Positions 45,400 through 60,107 are shown, counted from the stretch's first letter. The stretch is 64,000 nucleotides of DNA from Blasia pusilla (GCA_050084515.1 CM114275.1:2170001-2234000), one strand, 5' to 3'. The notes: generated by a model not told the origin, from the letters alone. Program-made: numbers and translations.

Positions 45400-47490
45400 C
45401 CCTCACATACCGACTTGCATTGTGGTTGCTCCTCTAACAAACCCACACACCAAAATCTCAAGCCTTCGGGAATAATTGCCAAGCTCGGATCAATTCTCCC
45501 ATCCACATTCAAAAGATGATATAGCGCACAGTTAAACATATGATCTTTCCAAATGTTACCATCAGGACTCTCTAAAACAAGGACTCTTGAATGTAAAATC
45601 TCTCGCACTTGCAAAATAATGTGTCTTGGCATCACGTCCAATGTCGTTGGCACCATTTGCTATACGTAGACATAATTGCTATAGTGGAATCTCCAAATCA
45701 TGGATCAATGGCCTCCTCCATGTGTAGTTGTGTACCTCACAGTATCGTACTGTTGAGCACTAGTCAGGTTCTCAAACACCATAGGCACGACTCTTCAAAA
45801 GAGCTCAATATGTTGAGAACATGCTTGCAACCATACATGTGGATAGTTGAAGTCAAGTACCTAAACCACGTCTCATTAAATAGGTGAGCATAAATCTAGC
45901 TCTCTCCCATATAATAAGAAATAAGTTGAAAATGGTGCCAAGATGCTTTTCGATTAAAGCGATAACCCATTGCCAACTACGTCAACTATATGTTCGAATC
46001 TCCTAAGTGTCCTCTTTATATCCCATACTTGCGCAATCCTCTCTTCACTATTTGCACAAGTCTCTGCCAAACCATCTATATATCTCAGGATGATCTCGAG
46101 AAATTGTACAATGATCTATCAACGCCTGATCACAAAAGGCTTGAAAGTCATCCCTAAACTCACTACCTTGGTATGTCAACACCTTTGCTCGTGCGCCAAA
46201 ATGACTAAGCACTCCCTCGCTCAACCTATCCAAAAATGGTATCAACTCAATCCACTTGGAGAATTTCTCCGCCATGACCAACACATACTGACTATGGTGC
46301 CCCATTAATGGTAAAGACATTGCAAAATCTAAACTCTAGCAATGTCGTAATCCCATGATCGACAAAGGATGCAAGTATGATGTTAGAGCATTAATCGATG
46401 CCCACACCATATTACATTCAATGCATTTGGCTACAAACTATTGAACATCGATCTGCATACCATCCCACCACTACTGATCTTGAAGCATGCTATACGTAAG
46501 CTTGACTCCAAAATGACCCAACTATTTGTATTTGTGAGTGTTTCTTACACGTGACTCATGCTTGCTGCTAAGGACGCGGTGCCATCCACACTCGTCCATC
46601 CTCCCAAACTTGAAGCACATGCGTCCCCTTCCATCTGAACCTTCTCGCTCGCTGTAGGACTCAATCTCACTTTCTAGCATCCACTCTACTCGCTAATATA
46701 CCAATGCACAAATACTCCAAGACCATCTCATCGTCATGGATTTCTTGAGTCCCTATCAACTTGGAAATTCCTCACTAGCATCCGGATCTAAGGACTCACC
46801 ATCCAACCTCCCTCTTGGAGTGGATGTTTGATTGGACCATATCCAATAGACACGAATAGGCAGATGCAAGCCAACCCAACGCCATCTCCTCATCACTCTC
46901 ATCGCATCGCTCTTGCTCGTGCATGGGTTACAACTCAACCCATCCACATCCTAATTTGTATGCCCTAGGTGATGGACAACCTTAAAATTGTACTTGTGTA
47001 ATAAGAGTGTTTTTTTGGCAAGCTTCCCTGTAAGCTTGTCAGACTCTATCAACCATCAAAGTGGCTGATGATCAATGATGAGGTGAAAGGTTTTCCGAAC
47101 AAATAAAATAGAAAATGAGCCATTGCCCATATTGCAGCTAAGCACTCCCCCTTATAGGAATTGTACTACGCCTTTGCAACATTGTTCAAGCGCCTTGCAT
47201 ATGCCACTACGAACTCCCTTCCCTCATCATCTCGTTGAGTGAGCACACCTCCTAATCCCAACATACTCCCCAACATACTCCAAACCATATGTAATTGGAA
47301 CCGGAAACCACGCATACGTCTCCTTAAAATTGGCGAGGAAGTCAACCTATCTATGAGCTCTTGAATTGCTTGCTCTTGATCATATCCCCAAAACCACTCC
47401 TAGTCAATCAAGTCTACGCCTTCGCAATATATCTCACTAAAGCTCGTTACATATCATCAGTTATAGCTCACCAATCCCATAAAGTTTCAC
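45369..47490 (-). pseudogene. Third copy of the methyltransferase-family pol: RNase H, integrase core, C-terminal domain
   Basis: Reading leftwards, the RT-connection/RNase H traces are at 47490-46950 and the RNase H/integrase linker at 46947-46756 (GLSCNPCTSKSDAM versus GLSRNPCISQEDAT in the main element). The integrase core is at 46320-46048 (VLVMAEKFSKWIELIPF, LTYQGSEFRDDFQ, ISRDHPE) and the C-terminal domain at 45656-45369 (VPTTLDV, RHIILQVREIL, NVDGRIDPSLAII). The region matching the PHD finger is scrambled. There is no gag, protease or methyltransferase on the right; a Helitron follows instead. Heavily mutated. Confidence 0.8.
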
Positions 47491-47559
47491 GAACGTGCTC
47501 AAGATAGCATAACATAGAGTAGTCCAAGAGCAAAGACATACTTAACAACTAGTAAGCAT

Positions 47560-50500
47560 TTGCAAGGAACTTTCAACCCTTGACTTTATGCCCTGCCATT
47601 GCATACCCAAGAGTTAAAGGGAATATCTTTTTGTATAATTGCTTACCACAAGTGTACCTAAGGGTACAGAAAGTTGTCAGAGTAATGTTTAGAAGTTTAC
47701 CAAATGTGGAAATTCTAACTCTAATAGAGGTAAGGGATTGGTCCTTGTATCCTAAGTTAGTAACAATAGCATGTGCTCCATTTGCAACCTAACACTTAAT
47801 ATCAATGTTGGAAATCAACATTACAACAAAACCAATGGCAATAAAGGGTAAGTGGTGGAAATCCTCATCCTTAAGCCATGTATTGAATTCTGGCAATGAA
47901 GGTGCATCTGTGGCAATCTACACTAGAGTATTTGCCACATCTCCAAAAGTCTCCTCAAACAAAGCATTTTGTAGAGACTAACATCACAACGATGGGTGCA
48001 GATTATAGTTATGCCCTCTCTTATAAAATCGATTGCATCATAGTCTTTTACAACATAAGTATGCAAGCAAGAATTGGTCTCATTTAGAGTTGGTAGCCTT
48101 TGCCTAATAATGTTCAGAAAGGCTAAGTACTGTTGATATTGTGCATGTCTCATTGGTGTAGTAAATTCAACTATTGTTGCTTTGTCTAGTAATGGGGAAG
48201 TTAACATATGGCATGTTTTACAATGTATGTGTGTTGTATGATTGTTTATTGGTGGTAGTTATGCCATGTCACCTATTAGTATAAGTAACTTATTTGCAAA
48301 CATTCAATGTGAACAAGATGTTGATGTTTGATTCAAACACATGGAGATAATCTGCAATAGATGCGGGATTAACATTGAGCATTCATCAATTACTGTAATG
48401 TTGGCATCTATGAGTTTTGTGGATGCATCTGATGTGGGATGCAAATGAGGAACATCACTAAGTATTGGAATACAAAATGCTGAATGAACTACAGTTGCAT
48501 CTTTGTATAAGTGCACAACAACAATTCTTGTAGTTGTTGCAAGAAGGTAAGAGATACCCAAAGAATCCCAATACTTACACAAAAAATTCATAAAGTAAGT
48601 CTTCCCATACTCCGATGAACCGATTAACATGTGAATTCTTGAGTGTATGTTTGCAATCTTGTGAAAGAGTTCCTGTTGTTCAGAGTTCACATGTGCTAAA
48701 TTTAGCTCATGTGCTTCATTACATTTAGTTGGTAGAGTAGGTACTTCTTCAATCTGTGGCTCATATAGAAAGGCATCTAGACCATGTTAAAGGTGTGGCT
48801 TCAGAACTACAAGTGTGTTTGATAGTATCTCAGCAGGATGCACTTTGCTCCACAAGTGTTGGTCAACATGGTTGTGTAGTAGCTTCTCTATGTCAAGTAC
48901 TCGTGAAACTAGATGTCGTAGAATGCACTCATGAAGATAATTCCATTGGGGTGAATTTAAGGTGAGGAGTATATTTTTAGATCTGAAGTGAACTTTGTGT
49001 AGCAGCACTACATAGAAGAACTCATTCCACTCATGTAGTGGATGGAATTCTATGGACCTGACAACTCTATTTGAAATGCATATAGTGTTTCCCAATGTAT
49101 CAACTCCTACAATACAAGTCTAGAGTGTTTTTGGGGAATTCAAAGTTTTGTAGATCTGATATTTTGACCAGTAATCAATGAATGTTTGGGTCTCAAGACA
49201 ACCTGATCTAGCACAATAGAGCTCAACGGGATGCATGCAAGGAAGAGAGGCATGTTTGTATAGAGATGCTCGACAAGAGGATGGACTAGAGTCAATGTAT
49301 TCCACAGATCGAGATCTGAAAATTATCGGTATCTACATGGATGCTAATAAAGCCTCTGTTGAGCAAACAAAACGATTGAACACAACTCTTGAAACTAGTT
49401 TAAGTCAAAAATCATCTAGGCCGTCAAGTCCTACACACCGAGCAGACTTCGTGTCTATATCTAAGGAGCATGTTGGTTCTGATTTTAAGGCATACTTGAT
49501 GAGATAGAAGGACCAATTAGTGTTGGTTACGCATTGGATGTTCATGTGAGCCCCCACAACAACAAGATTAAAGGATGGTATGGAATGACATTTCGGTGTG
49601 AATATGATTATCTAAAGTATATCCACTGCATGGATCTAGGGTCGATAGATGGAATTATGTTCATGTTAATATTAGCAAGGAATCCTAAACGATAGTAGGG
49701 TCGCTGTCCTTGCTTTTTCTTGATAATGCATACACCTTATTTGTATCTATGTAATTTTTTGGTAGTGACAAAATCATGTAACAGTAAGTGAGAGGGTTGT
49801 TGTGCTTGAGGTCAAGTATCTTGGAAGGCTGGTCATGATGTGGAATATAAATACATATTTTTGATGTGATTTGGTCTATGTCATCCTTGTGGATCAAAAA
49901 TATAATATGGCTATGTAAGCTACCCCTACCTTTTAGTTCATATCTTATAACATAGTCAAGTACACGACCTAGTAGTTGAGGTCCATAAAAAATAAATTGA
50001 GCAAGGAAAGTATGAAGCTTTGTATGGAAAAGTTGTGCATATTCACAAGGACCATCACCCCAAGTAAATTGGTGATTGAATTTTTGTAAGATGGTCTCTA
50101 TGTGGGCAATTTTAGGCCATCGAGTGGTTGAAACTTCATCTGACATAAGCGTCAGAAAAAAGTGTTACATTCCCCTCTTGTGGACCATGGCCTTGAGATC
50201 CTTTAAGTGCTTCCTATGTCAACCAGGGCTCATAGGTAATTGTGGACGAAGTGAGTGTTTTGACAAATGGTGATATAGGTCTTCCTCACCAAGATAAGGT
50301 TTCTCCTTACACATCCTATCAAGGTCCTTATTAAGAATGAAGCTTCGATTCGTGGAACATATTGAAATGGATTGACGCAACTAATACATAACTAGGATAT
50401 AGGGTTTGTATAAGGACAATGGGCTGAATATCTGCCTTGATCTGAGGCGCATGTAATCTAAGAATGATACTCCACCTAGGAAAAAACCTCTTAAACATGG

Positions 50501-51990
50501 AAATAGAAATGGAAATATGCCGATTTCTATAGTGAGTCTCTTGTTTGGAGATGCGCCTATAGAATCTGTCAAGAATTGCTCTCTAGTGTTAGCTTCCTTC
50601 CTAAAGAACAAGGAAACATTGTCAAAGATGTCTTAAGATTTTGTGTTTCGTGTAGGGAGGCTATAAGTTACGTCTTGGAGAATGTTTCATTCTGGCTAGT
50701 AGGTGTTCTAAGACATGTTGTGGATCACCTATCCTTTTTCTTGGGCAATCTTATATGGGTCCAAATACTGAACTAGGAAGCACAAGAAATCTAGCAGATG
50801 GGTTTGGCAACTCAAGGAGGCACTTGTAGTCCTTGTAGAGCTCATTGATAGTAAAGTTCATAATCATTACCTGTTGAATGCTTTCTACAATAGTCTGAAT
50901 TTTATCCCTTGAGGCTGACTCCAAATTCCAGGCAATGAGAGGCAAATCCATTAACAATGTAGGATTGAAGAACCCTTTGTGAAAGCCGTTAAACTTGTTG
51001 ACAATACCAATTCGGGAGTCCACAATGGATGGGAGTTGTAGGTGAAGTGGATTGAGTGCCAGAATGCAACGTATCAAAGTAGGTGTCTTGTAGCCATTCA
51101 TAGATGTTCACAGTTGGTCAGTAGTGCAGAGTTCACATGCATAAAATTCACCCTCCTTGGGGATAATTTATGATGCAAGGAAACCATTACAAAGGGCATA
51201 TGGAGGCTATGTTGATGATCTAATAGTTGTCACATCTTTTAGGATATATCGGTGAAATCTAGTAGAGCGCCTTTGCGAGTAGTGAAGGATAGGCTCAAGA
51301 GGTCGAGGATGACATGCGGAGGCCTTGGGAAACCTGAGAGAGCAGGTTTCCCCTTCGTTTCGGCTCATTTTGAGCCATATTGAGGAGCTTACTATTTAAG
51401 ATAAGTACCATTTGGAATATATGGTTTATTTTCTATTTTGGATAAGTGACCCTTTACCTCCTACATCAGGTCAAGAGCCAAGGAGGGGACTTGGGAGCAT
51501 AGGTTACCATGGAGAGAGCTTGGGAGAGGGGAGGGGTATACCTCAAGGAGAGAGAGCTTGAGAGCTCATTCTTTTTTTGTTGAACCTCTTGGCATGAGGT
51601 GGTGGAGCTATGGTCTTGCTTGCTTTGTGTATGTAACCCAAACCTCTCATTAGGAGAGTGGGTTTGGTTTGACATTGAGAGAGACATGTGAGAGTGCACA
51701 CATTTGAGAGCTATGGTGTTGAGAGATATTGGATCTTGATTTATTGGAGATATTTTGGTACTTCTTGTCTCATTGTTTGGATGCCATGAGCTAGCATGGG
51801 ATCGTGCGTGTTTGTGTGTGTGTTCGGTGACAGCGATGTATGTTCTGTAGCGGTGTGTATGCGCATGACATAGTGCATATTCGTGAATGTGGTGTGGAAT
51901 ACATAACCATACCACAATATCCGCAACACAACATGCAGAGGATAAATTTGTTGTAGATTTCTGTCCATTTAGACAATAAAGTCTCAACAA
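47560..51990 (-). pseudogene. Helitron Rep/helicase relic (interrupted by a solo LTR at 51228-51870)
   Basis: Reading leftwards, N-terminal Helitron-like pieces lie at 51990-50381 (FPFLFPCLRGFF, YMRLRSRQIFS). The HUH-type Rep region is at 50146-49685 (WPKIAHIE ... YELKGRGSLHSHIIFLI, with the H-x-H metal-binding pair). A Pif1-type helicase follows at 48690-47560: Walker A is altered (GSSEYGKT), Walker B is intact (VIDECSML), and the late motif FPLTLGYAMAGHKVKG is near 47580-47630. Rep and helicase together define rolling-circle Helitrons. Many stops and frame changes are present. Exact 5' TC and 3' CTRR ends were not settled. Confidence 0.87.
51224..51874 (+). repeat. Solo LTR (51228-51870) with 4-bp target duplication TAGT
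   Basis: It starts TGTCACATCT and ends GCGCATGACA (643 bp). TAGT flanks it on both sides (51224-51227 and 51871-51874). It aligns with the solo LTR at 35233-35840 throughout (CTAGTAGAGCGCCTTTG, GGTTTCCCCTTC, AAGAGCCAAGGAGG, GTTGAACCTCTTGGCATGA). It sits inside the Helitron relic, so it inserted later than that. Confidence 0.92.
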
Positions 51991-54284
51991 TGGACCAAAG
52001 GTTGCATACTGGTTTACATGCTAGTTTTGATTTGAGAGTCTCTCTTGAACGTGCTCTTTTTCTCTACTCTTGCACACGTTTTTTGTTTAATATTTGATAT
52101 GGGTCCTTGCTATAGTGGTAGGATAGTTCGGTGAGTCTAGGCGGTTAGTGGGATTGCCTTGGAGTAGTTTGAACATTTGTACTTGTGCTAGTCCTAGTTA
52201 GGGGACGTCGAGGCATATTTTATGCCTCTAGGGAGACAGAGATTGAAGGAAGCATGTGTTCTACATTGGTCTATTCACGGTTAGTAGAGGATGGGATTGA
52301 TCTAGCCCAAGCATACGCTCTGCAATAGAAGTGTTCCGGATTGCTATGAGGCAAGTACGAGGAATATATTGGGATTTACTACTAGGTGTAACCGTGTTTC
52401 CTGTGTCTTGATTGTTTTATCACGTTCTTGTTGCAGGTGCCAAAAAGAGATAGAGGTAGCAACAATCAAGTTCCTCAAATTATAAGTTTTCTCTTATGAT
52501 TTATGAGTTGTGGAGTAAGTTCTCAGGCCTCATTGGCAGTGCAAGATCTCACAACGGATGAGTCCAGCTGCTAGAGAGTTATGGGGAAGAGTCGATTCTT
52601 TTTAAGTAGATAGGCTAGCAATTCTGCTTAGGTAGATCTCCCAAGTCTAAGAAGACTTCCCCATATTGGAAAGTGGGAACTAGAGCGGTAATGGAATGAC
52701 AACCCGAGATCAGAGATGACACAATAAAAGACAAAGGGAGAGATATACGGAGAGTACATGGCAACCTAGGAGGGGCCTAGGGGGCGAGGTGTCGCGACCC
52801 TCATAAGCAAACAACACCAATTAGGCGCCAAGCGGAACATCAGAACTCAAGTGGACTCACGCTGCGATGTTCGCGCTTTGAAGAGGCTTTTGGAAAGGTC
52901 TCTTGGAAAAGTCCAAGAGACGAAACGCAAAACAGAGTCATGTGTTTCATGCATTAGTGGTCGCGACCAGGAAACCTAGACCAAACGTGAGCCAAGACTT
53001 GAGATGAGTCTTGGAAGGTTGGTTGCTAAAGAGGTGAGAACCAGTTTTGGAAAACGACTAGCGTTTGGGGAATTTGACTGTGTTTTGGACCATAAAGTTT
53101 AGCTCCAAGATGTGCTTGAGAAAAATAAGAGCGCATTGAAAAGCTTATCTTAAGACGCTTCCAATGCATTAAATATTTTAGCAAACGCATAAGTACAAAC
53201 TGAAATATTGGCCAAAAACAACTGTGAGATCAATCGGGTTGAAGGCCAATTGGAGAGGCTCGGGTGTCTTTCCCTAAATGTAGGGAACCTCGGAGATCCC
53301 TAGAAGTACTAGTAAGGGAGGAGTCTCTCCAAGATGGCTTGGAACACGAATCCCTACTTTGAGCACCAAATAGCGTCTCGAAGGCATGGGATGGAACGGG
53401 AGTTTGGCGTTGGAACTCGAAACCCAAACCTGATCCAAGGGAGTGGACTTTGTACGCCATCCTTGGATTCCAACCCGAGATTCATTTTGTGCAAGTCTCG
53501 GTTAGGGACCCATTGGATGTCCATTGGATAGTTGGAACCGCCATGCGCAAAACGCCATTTAAGGTTCCTGAACCGACCAGAAAGTCTATCCCAAGTCTTT
53601 GAGACTTGCCCGTGTTGTAAACCGCAAAACAAGGAAAGTTGAGCTTGATGAGAGACCAAGACGAGAACTCGGAAAGTTAGCCCATTGATTGATCTAGGAC
53701 CCGACTAACCAGAGTGCGTGTTTGGATGCAGATCAGTGTTGAGAGTGTAACCTACTGAACGCACGCTTCCGGAACAACAAGATTAACGTTCAAGGAGAAT
53801 AGGCGCACGATACGAGGGCTCCAAGGTAACGGATTTGGGACACCAACGAAGAGAGGTACACGAGAGAGAGTGGAAACTAGGAGCACAGGCAGAGTTTGCA
53901 GAGCAAACACATGCAATGCAATTGCAAGTGGCAGGGAAGAGGGACAAAAGGGTATGTACCCTTGCTTTGTAAGAGTGAAACGAGAGGGTTAGATCACGGA
54001 GAAGTACGAGTTGGGTGTATGTGAAGAGTGGCATCCAAGGTGGTGTTTGATCTGCCTAACAGTTCATGAGACATCGAATGAGAGTTAGATAGTGTATGTG
54101 GGCAAGGTGGCTTAAAGAGGTAAGAACTTTGACTCCCTAGGTCTACGATCGACATGTTGGAGAAGGTGTTGTGTTTGTGAGAGTTTTCCTTTGCGATTGG
54201 AAACGTAAAGACAATATATGGGCTTGGTTATATATCTTCAACTAGAGAGCAAGAACATAGACTGCCATTAGGGATAGACTAGGA
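51991..54284. other. No gene recognised
   Basis: Long, moderately GC-rich intergenic sequence with short open frames only (up to 101 codons). I recognise no protein or repeat terminus. Confidence 0.35.
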
Positions 54285-54330
54285 TTGAAGGTGGGTGTGT
54301 GGCCATGTCTCAAAGCTTCAAGAACGGTGA

Positions 54331-56124
<1,794 letters not shown>

Positions 56125-56166
56125 TTGATATTAGTGAAGGACTCTAATGTCATGCTTTGTCATATA
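56125..56166. repeat. 42-bp direct repeat, copy 1 (abuts the Copia 5' LTR)
   Basis: TTGATATTAGTGAAGGACTC and the following 22 bases recur at 60066-60107 with 4 differences. The copy ends exactly where the LTR begins. Confidence 0.85.
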
Positions 56167-56615
56167 TGTTGGATTCTCAACATCCACTTTGCTGAGCACA
56201 ATTAATCTGATCGGCCCCCTTGTATGAGGAGAAACCTAGATTGATGGTTCCGACTTAGACGTCGAAGGAGTCATAATAATATGAGGTAGGTGGTTTTAGG
56301 AGTAGCATTACTAGGATTATCTAACCCTATATTGCGTCACGGTGCGAGGCACCTTGATGCGTCGCGCAGGCCTAGGGGCGAAGCCCCCGGTAAAATTTTT
56401 CTATTAATAGAAACAAAGAAAAAAACGTAAAAACCCTAGTTTCCCGAGTAATGAAATAGTCAGGAGCTGCAGCGGTAGCGCATTCTTGTATGTCGAGTTA
56501 TCTCCATGTTCAAGTTCCATCGAAGCTCTTCTGTAAGCACACGGACGGACCATGCCACTTTGTATCTCTAAGTTTTGTAAAGATTTCAGTGATTTTGTCA
56601 CTTTATGTTTACTCA
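56167..56615 (+). repeat. 5' LTR of the Copia element
   Basis: It runs TGTTGGATTCTCAACATCC ... GTTTACTCA (449 bp) and is followed two bases later by the primer-binding site. It matches the solo LTR at 21939-22358, plus a short GC-rich insertion (GCGCAGGCCTAGGGGCGAAG, near 56362) that the solo LTR lacks. Confidence 0.93.
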
Positions 56616-56617
56616 CT

Positions 56618-56630
56618 TGGTATCTGAGCA
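56618..56630 (+). promoter_or_regulatory. Primer-binding site of the Copia element
   Basis: TGGTATCTGAGCA matches the complement of the initiator-Met tRNA 3' end (TGGTATCAGAGC) with one change. Confidence 0.85.
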
Positions 56631-56689
56631 GTAGGTTTTCCAGAATTTTGTATCTGGAGATCTAGTGTGCTTGCACAAAATCTTGAGAG

Positions 56690-58680
56690 ATGGCTAATTC
56701 TTTGTCAATTCGTGCTCGCCCTCCTTCGCTGGATGAAGGGAAGTTAGATGGGTCTAACTATACATTGTGGACGCTCAAAATGAGAACTATCCTCGAATCA
56801 TTTGAGATCTGGGAGATGGCCACAAGGATTGATTCGAATCCACAAGCTACTTTGAGTTCTGCATGTTCATCTTCATCTGGTGATATTGATCATGTTGTAT
56901 TGCTGGCATGGAAACGCAGAAACGCTGATGCTCTATATGCAATTGTCACGAATGTAACTGATTTTGTCATGACTCTCATTCAACATACAACCACTGTTGT
57001 TGAGGCGTGGAACATTCTGAAGAATCAGTATGAAACGAGGAATGAGACTCAGATTTAGAATCTGGAGAATCAGCTTACGTCCGAGAAATTTTCAGAAGGA
57101 GAAAGTGCGGAGCAATTTTTGACAAGGATCAAGAATCTTCAAGATCAGATGGCGCCCGTAGGAATTTCAAAGTCTTGGCACGTTGGTGCATAAGGATTTT
57201 TCCTCCAAGGTATGACAGTTAGGTCATTGCATTAAATACTCAAGTAAGACCTACGCCGCTTACTTTTGAACAATTTATTGCAATGTTGGTAGAAGAGGAA
57301 ATGCACTACAAAGCAAGAGAGGAAAGTGATGCAGCATTTACTGCCAAAGTACAGAGAGGTAAAAATTAGGATTACAGTTCAAATGTCAAGAAGAAATTTC
57401 CAAGGAAAGCCTCCAAGTGCTTTTATTATGGTAAGCTAGATCATCTTATCAAAGATTGTAGAAAGAGGAGTCACGATGAGAAGAACAGTAGTTTAAGACC
57501 TAAGAAGGAGTTTGGAAATTTTGTAGAACTAGAAGAACATGAAGTAGATGCTTGGGTAGCAATCGAAGAGTTTTGCACACAGGCATAATATTCCACTAAG
57601 TCAAAGAGTGAAGATGTATGGGTGCTCGATAGTAGAGCATCTAGGCATATGACCAATCATAAGGATTGGTATAGCTGCTTACAGCCTCTACAAGAGCCCA
57701 TCGTTATTACTGTTGGGAATAATGCAAAGTGCCCTGTAGAAGGGAAAGGCTCAATTTCTTTAGTCTCAAAAAAAGGAGATGAAAAGAAGTTAACTGATGT
57801 ATTGTACCTACCAAAGTTGAAGCAAAATTTGATTTCAATAGTAGTATTATGTGATCGTGACTTAGAAGTTCGTCTCAAGAAAATTGGAGAAGTCATTGAG
57901 GATGCCAATGGTAAAGTAGTGGTTGAAGGTATACGACATGGAAATATCTACAAGTTTTTTGCTTTCACGACAAGTGTAGGTACAGATCTTAGTAGCAATA
58001 AGTTGTGGCATGAAAGATTTGGTAAGCTAAGCTTTCCCTTACTAAGTCAAATGCAGAAATCTGGCATGGTTATTGATTTACAAACAATTTCTGGAATGTC
58101 AGATACATGTGAAGCTTGTATGATGGGCAAGCAACACCAACAACCATTTCCACAAGAGTCCAGCAATAGAGCAAAGGCTCTTCTAGAGCTAATTCATGCT
58201 TACCTCTGTGGTAAAATGAAAACAGTGGCATTAGGTGGTTCTTCCTACTTCTTTTTTGTTGTCGACAATTATAGTAGGAAGATGTGGGTGTATTTTCTTC
58301 GTGATAAGGCAAATGCTTTTGGAAAATTTAAAGTATGCAGAAGCTGGTTGAGAATAAAACATGAAAGACGGTACAAAAGCTTTGCACCGATCGAGGAGGA
58401 GAATTCTTATCAACAGAATTCAACAAATATTTGGGGGAGCATGGAATCAAGCGACAGTTAACCACGGCACATACACCACAACAAAATGAAGTTGTTGAGC
58501 GCCGAAATCGTACAATGGTGGAGATGGCAAGATGTATGATGAAAGCAAAAGGTTTGACAGAAGGATTTTGGGTTGAAGCTGTTAATACTACCGTTTACAT
58601 TCTAAATAGAAGTGCTACCAAGTCAGTGCAAGGCATGACTCCTCATCAATCATACTCAAGTAAGATACCATCAGTCTAAC
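56690..58680 (+). pseudogene. Copia gag, protease and integrase (decayed)
   Basis: gag starts at 56690 (MANSLSIRARPPSLDEGKLD, with the family pattern GSNYTLWTLKM). A stop is at 57058. The zinc knuckle near 57418-57460 has Tyr for one Cys (CFYYGKLDHLIKDC). The protease active site is DSRAS instead of DSGAS (about 57628). The GAG-pre-integrase segment LWHERFGKL ... CEACMMGK is at about 58000-58130. The integrase core has FFFVVDNYSRKMWVYFL and, after a frameshift, AHTPQQNEVVERRNRTMVEM (about 58460-58530). Several catalytic residues are lost. Confidence 0.9.
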
Positions 58681-58826
58681 ATTTCACGACTTTTGGTAGT
58701 GATTGCTTTGTACATATTCCTGAAGCATCCAAGACCAAGCTGGAGTCCAAGAGTAGGAAATGCATCTTTATAGGATATAGTGATGAGTCTAAAGCTTATC
58801 GCCTATGGTGTCCTGAGGCAAAGAAG

Positions 58827-60075
58827 ATGCTTGTGAGTCATGATGTGGTGTTCCAGGAACAGTCTCGTCAAGTGGCGGATATGAGTGGTCCGTCCACATT
58901 ATCATCAAACGAAGAGATAACCCACCAAAGCACACCACCAATGTTTACACCAGATCATCAAGAAGAAGAATTTGGTGATGATTACAAAGAGCAGTCTGCT
59001 CTACCACTACGGTCGTCATGCCCTAAGTGGATAAAGCAGCTCTTGGATAGTAAGTATCCACCAACAACTAATGAAGTTGTTACACATCCAAGGAGATCCA
59101 AGAGACTAGAGGAGCAGAATAGAGCTTCCGCACATCTCGTGAACATGGCCTTGATGATAGAGGTCTTGAAGGTGGAAGAGCCATCATGCTTGGATGAGGC
59201 CCTTGCTCATCCTCAATGGAGAGAGGCCATGCAGATGGAGATGGACGCTATTCAGAGAAATGAAACTTGGACTTTGGTTGAGAAGCCAAAGCAGAGGAAG
59301 ATAATACACACCAAGTGGGTGTACAAGACCAAGTACAAGTCGGACGGTACATTGGATAAATTCAAAGCGAGGTTGGTTGCACAAGGATGCTTACAAATCA
59401 AAGGTTTTGACTACTATGAGACTTTTGCTCCTATTGCAAGGATGACAACCATTCAAATTTTTCTAGCGGTTGCAGGAACAAGACGTTGGCTTGTATATCA
59501 ATACGATGTGAAGTCTGCCTTTCTGAATGGGAGTCTCAAGGAGGAGGTGTATGTATCTCGACCACCAGGTTTTGAGACACCCGGATCAGAAGAGAAAGTG
59601 TGTTTACTTTATCGAGCATTGTATGGGTTGAAGCAAGCCCCAATGGTGTGGTATCAAGGAATATATACATTCTTCCAAGAGAAGGGTCTCATCAAGAGTC
59701 CGTCAGAAGCAGATTTCTATGTGTTTTGTGAAGATGGGATGTATATGTTGATAGTCTTGTGTGTGGATGATCTGATCATCAGAGGAGACCACAGTAAGAA
59801 AATAGAGGAAATGAAGGGAGTGTTGAAATCTGAGTTTGAAATTTCAGATTTAGGTCTTTTACACTATTTTATAGGGTTGGAGATTTGGCAACAGTCAGAT
59901 TCTATTTTTCTCTCTCAACAAAAGTATGCTAGAGAAATCTTGAAGGCATTCGGGATGACCGAGTGTAAAGCAGTGATCTCACCAATGGAGGCAGAGTTGA
60001 AACTCTCAATGGAGGATGTTTCACCATTGGTAGATGAAAAGTTGTATAGAAAGCTTGTAGACAGTTTGATGTTAG
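58827..60075 (+). pseudogene. Copia reverse transcriptase, C-terminally truncated
   Basis: A 451-codon frame begins with the integrase/RT linker and continues with the RT_2 pattern: WTLVEKPKQRKIIHTKWVYK, ARLVAQGCLQIKGFDYYETF, YQYDVKSAFLNGSLKEEVYV, LYGLKQAPMVWYQ and the catalytic VLCVDDLII (about 59755-59780). At EKLYRKLVDSLM (60070) the family sequence ends and the 42-bp direct repeat takes over. RNase H is absent. Confidence 0.92.
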
Positions 60076-60107
60076 TAAAGGACTCTAATGTCATCCTTTG
60101 TTATATA
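60066..60107. repeat. 42-bp direct repeat, copy 2 (at the Copia truncation point)
   Basis: It matches 56125-56166 at 38 of 42 positions. It starts at or just before the point where RT similarity ends. Confidence 0.85.

Larger units (their letters stand above)
56167..60107 (+). mobile_element. Ty1/copia retrotransposon, truncated in RT
   Basis: 5' LTR, primer-binding site, gag, protease, integrase and RT in Copia order. RNase H and the 3' LTR are missing. The element stops inside the RT C terminus, where a second copy of the sequence preceding the 5' LTR begins. Several stops and frameshifts are present. Confidence 0.92.

Noticed and set aside
47545-47560. CTAG as the definite 3' terminus of the Helitron
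   Set aside because: The tetramer is frequent and no convincing terminal hairpin was found next to it, so it was kept only as a possibility.
49235-49507. 90-codon plus-strand frame as a host gene
   Set aside because: It overlaps the Helitron relic on the other strand and has no recognisable domain.
35233-51870. The two similar LTRs at 35.2 and 51.2 kb as the ends of one 16.6-kb element
   Set aside because: Each has its own perfect 4-bp target duplication (ACTC, TAGT) and the space between holds unrelated genes and transposons, so they are two independent solo LTRs.
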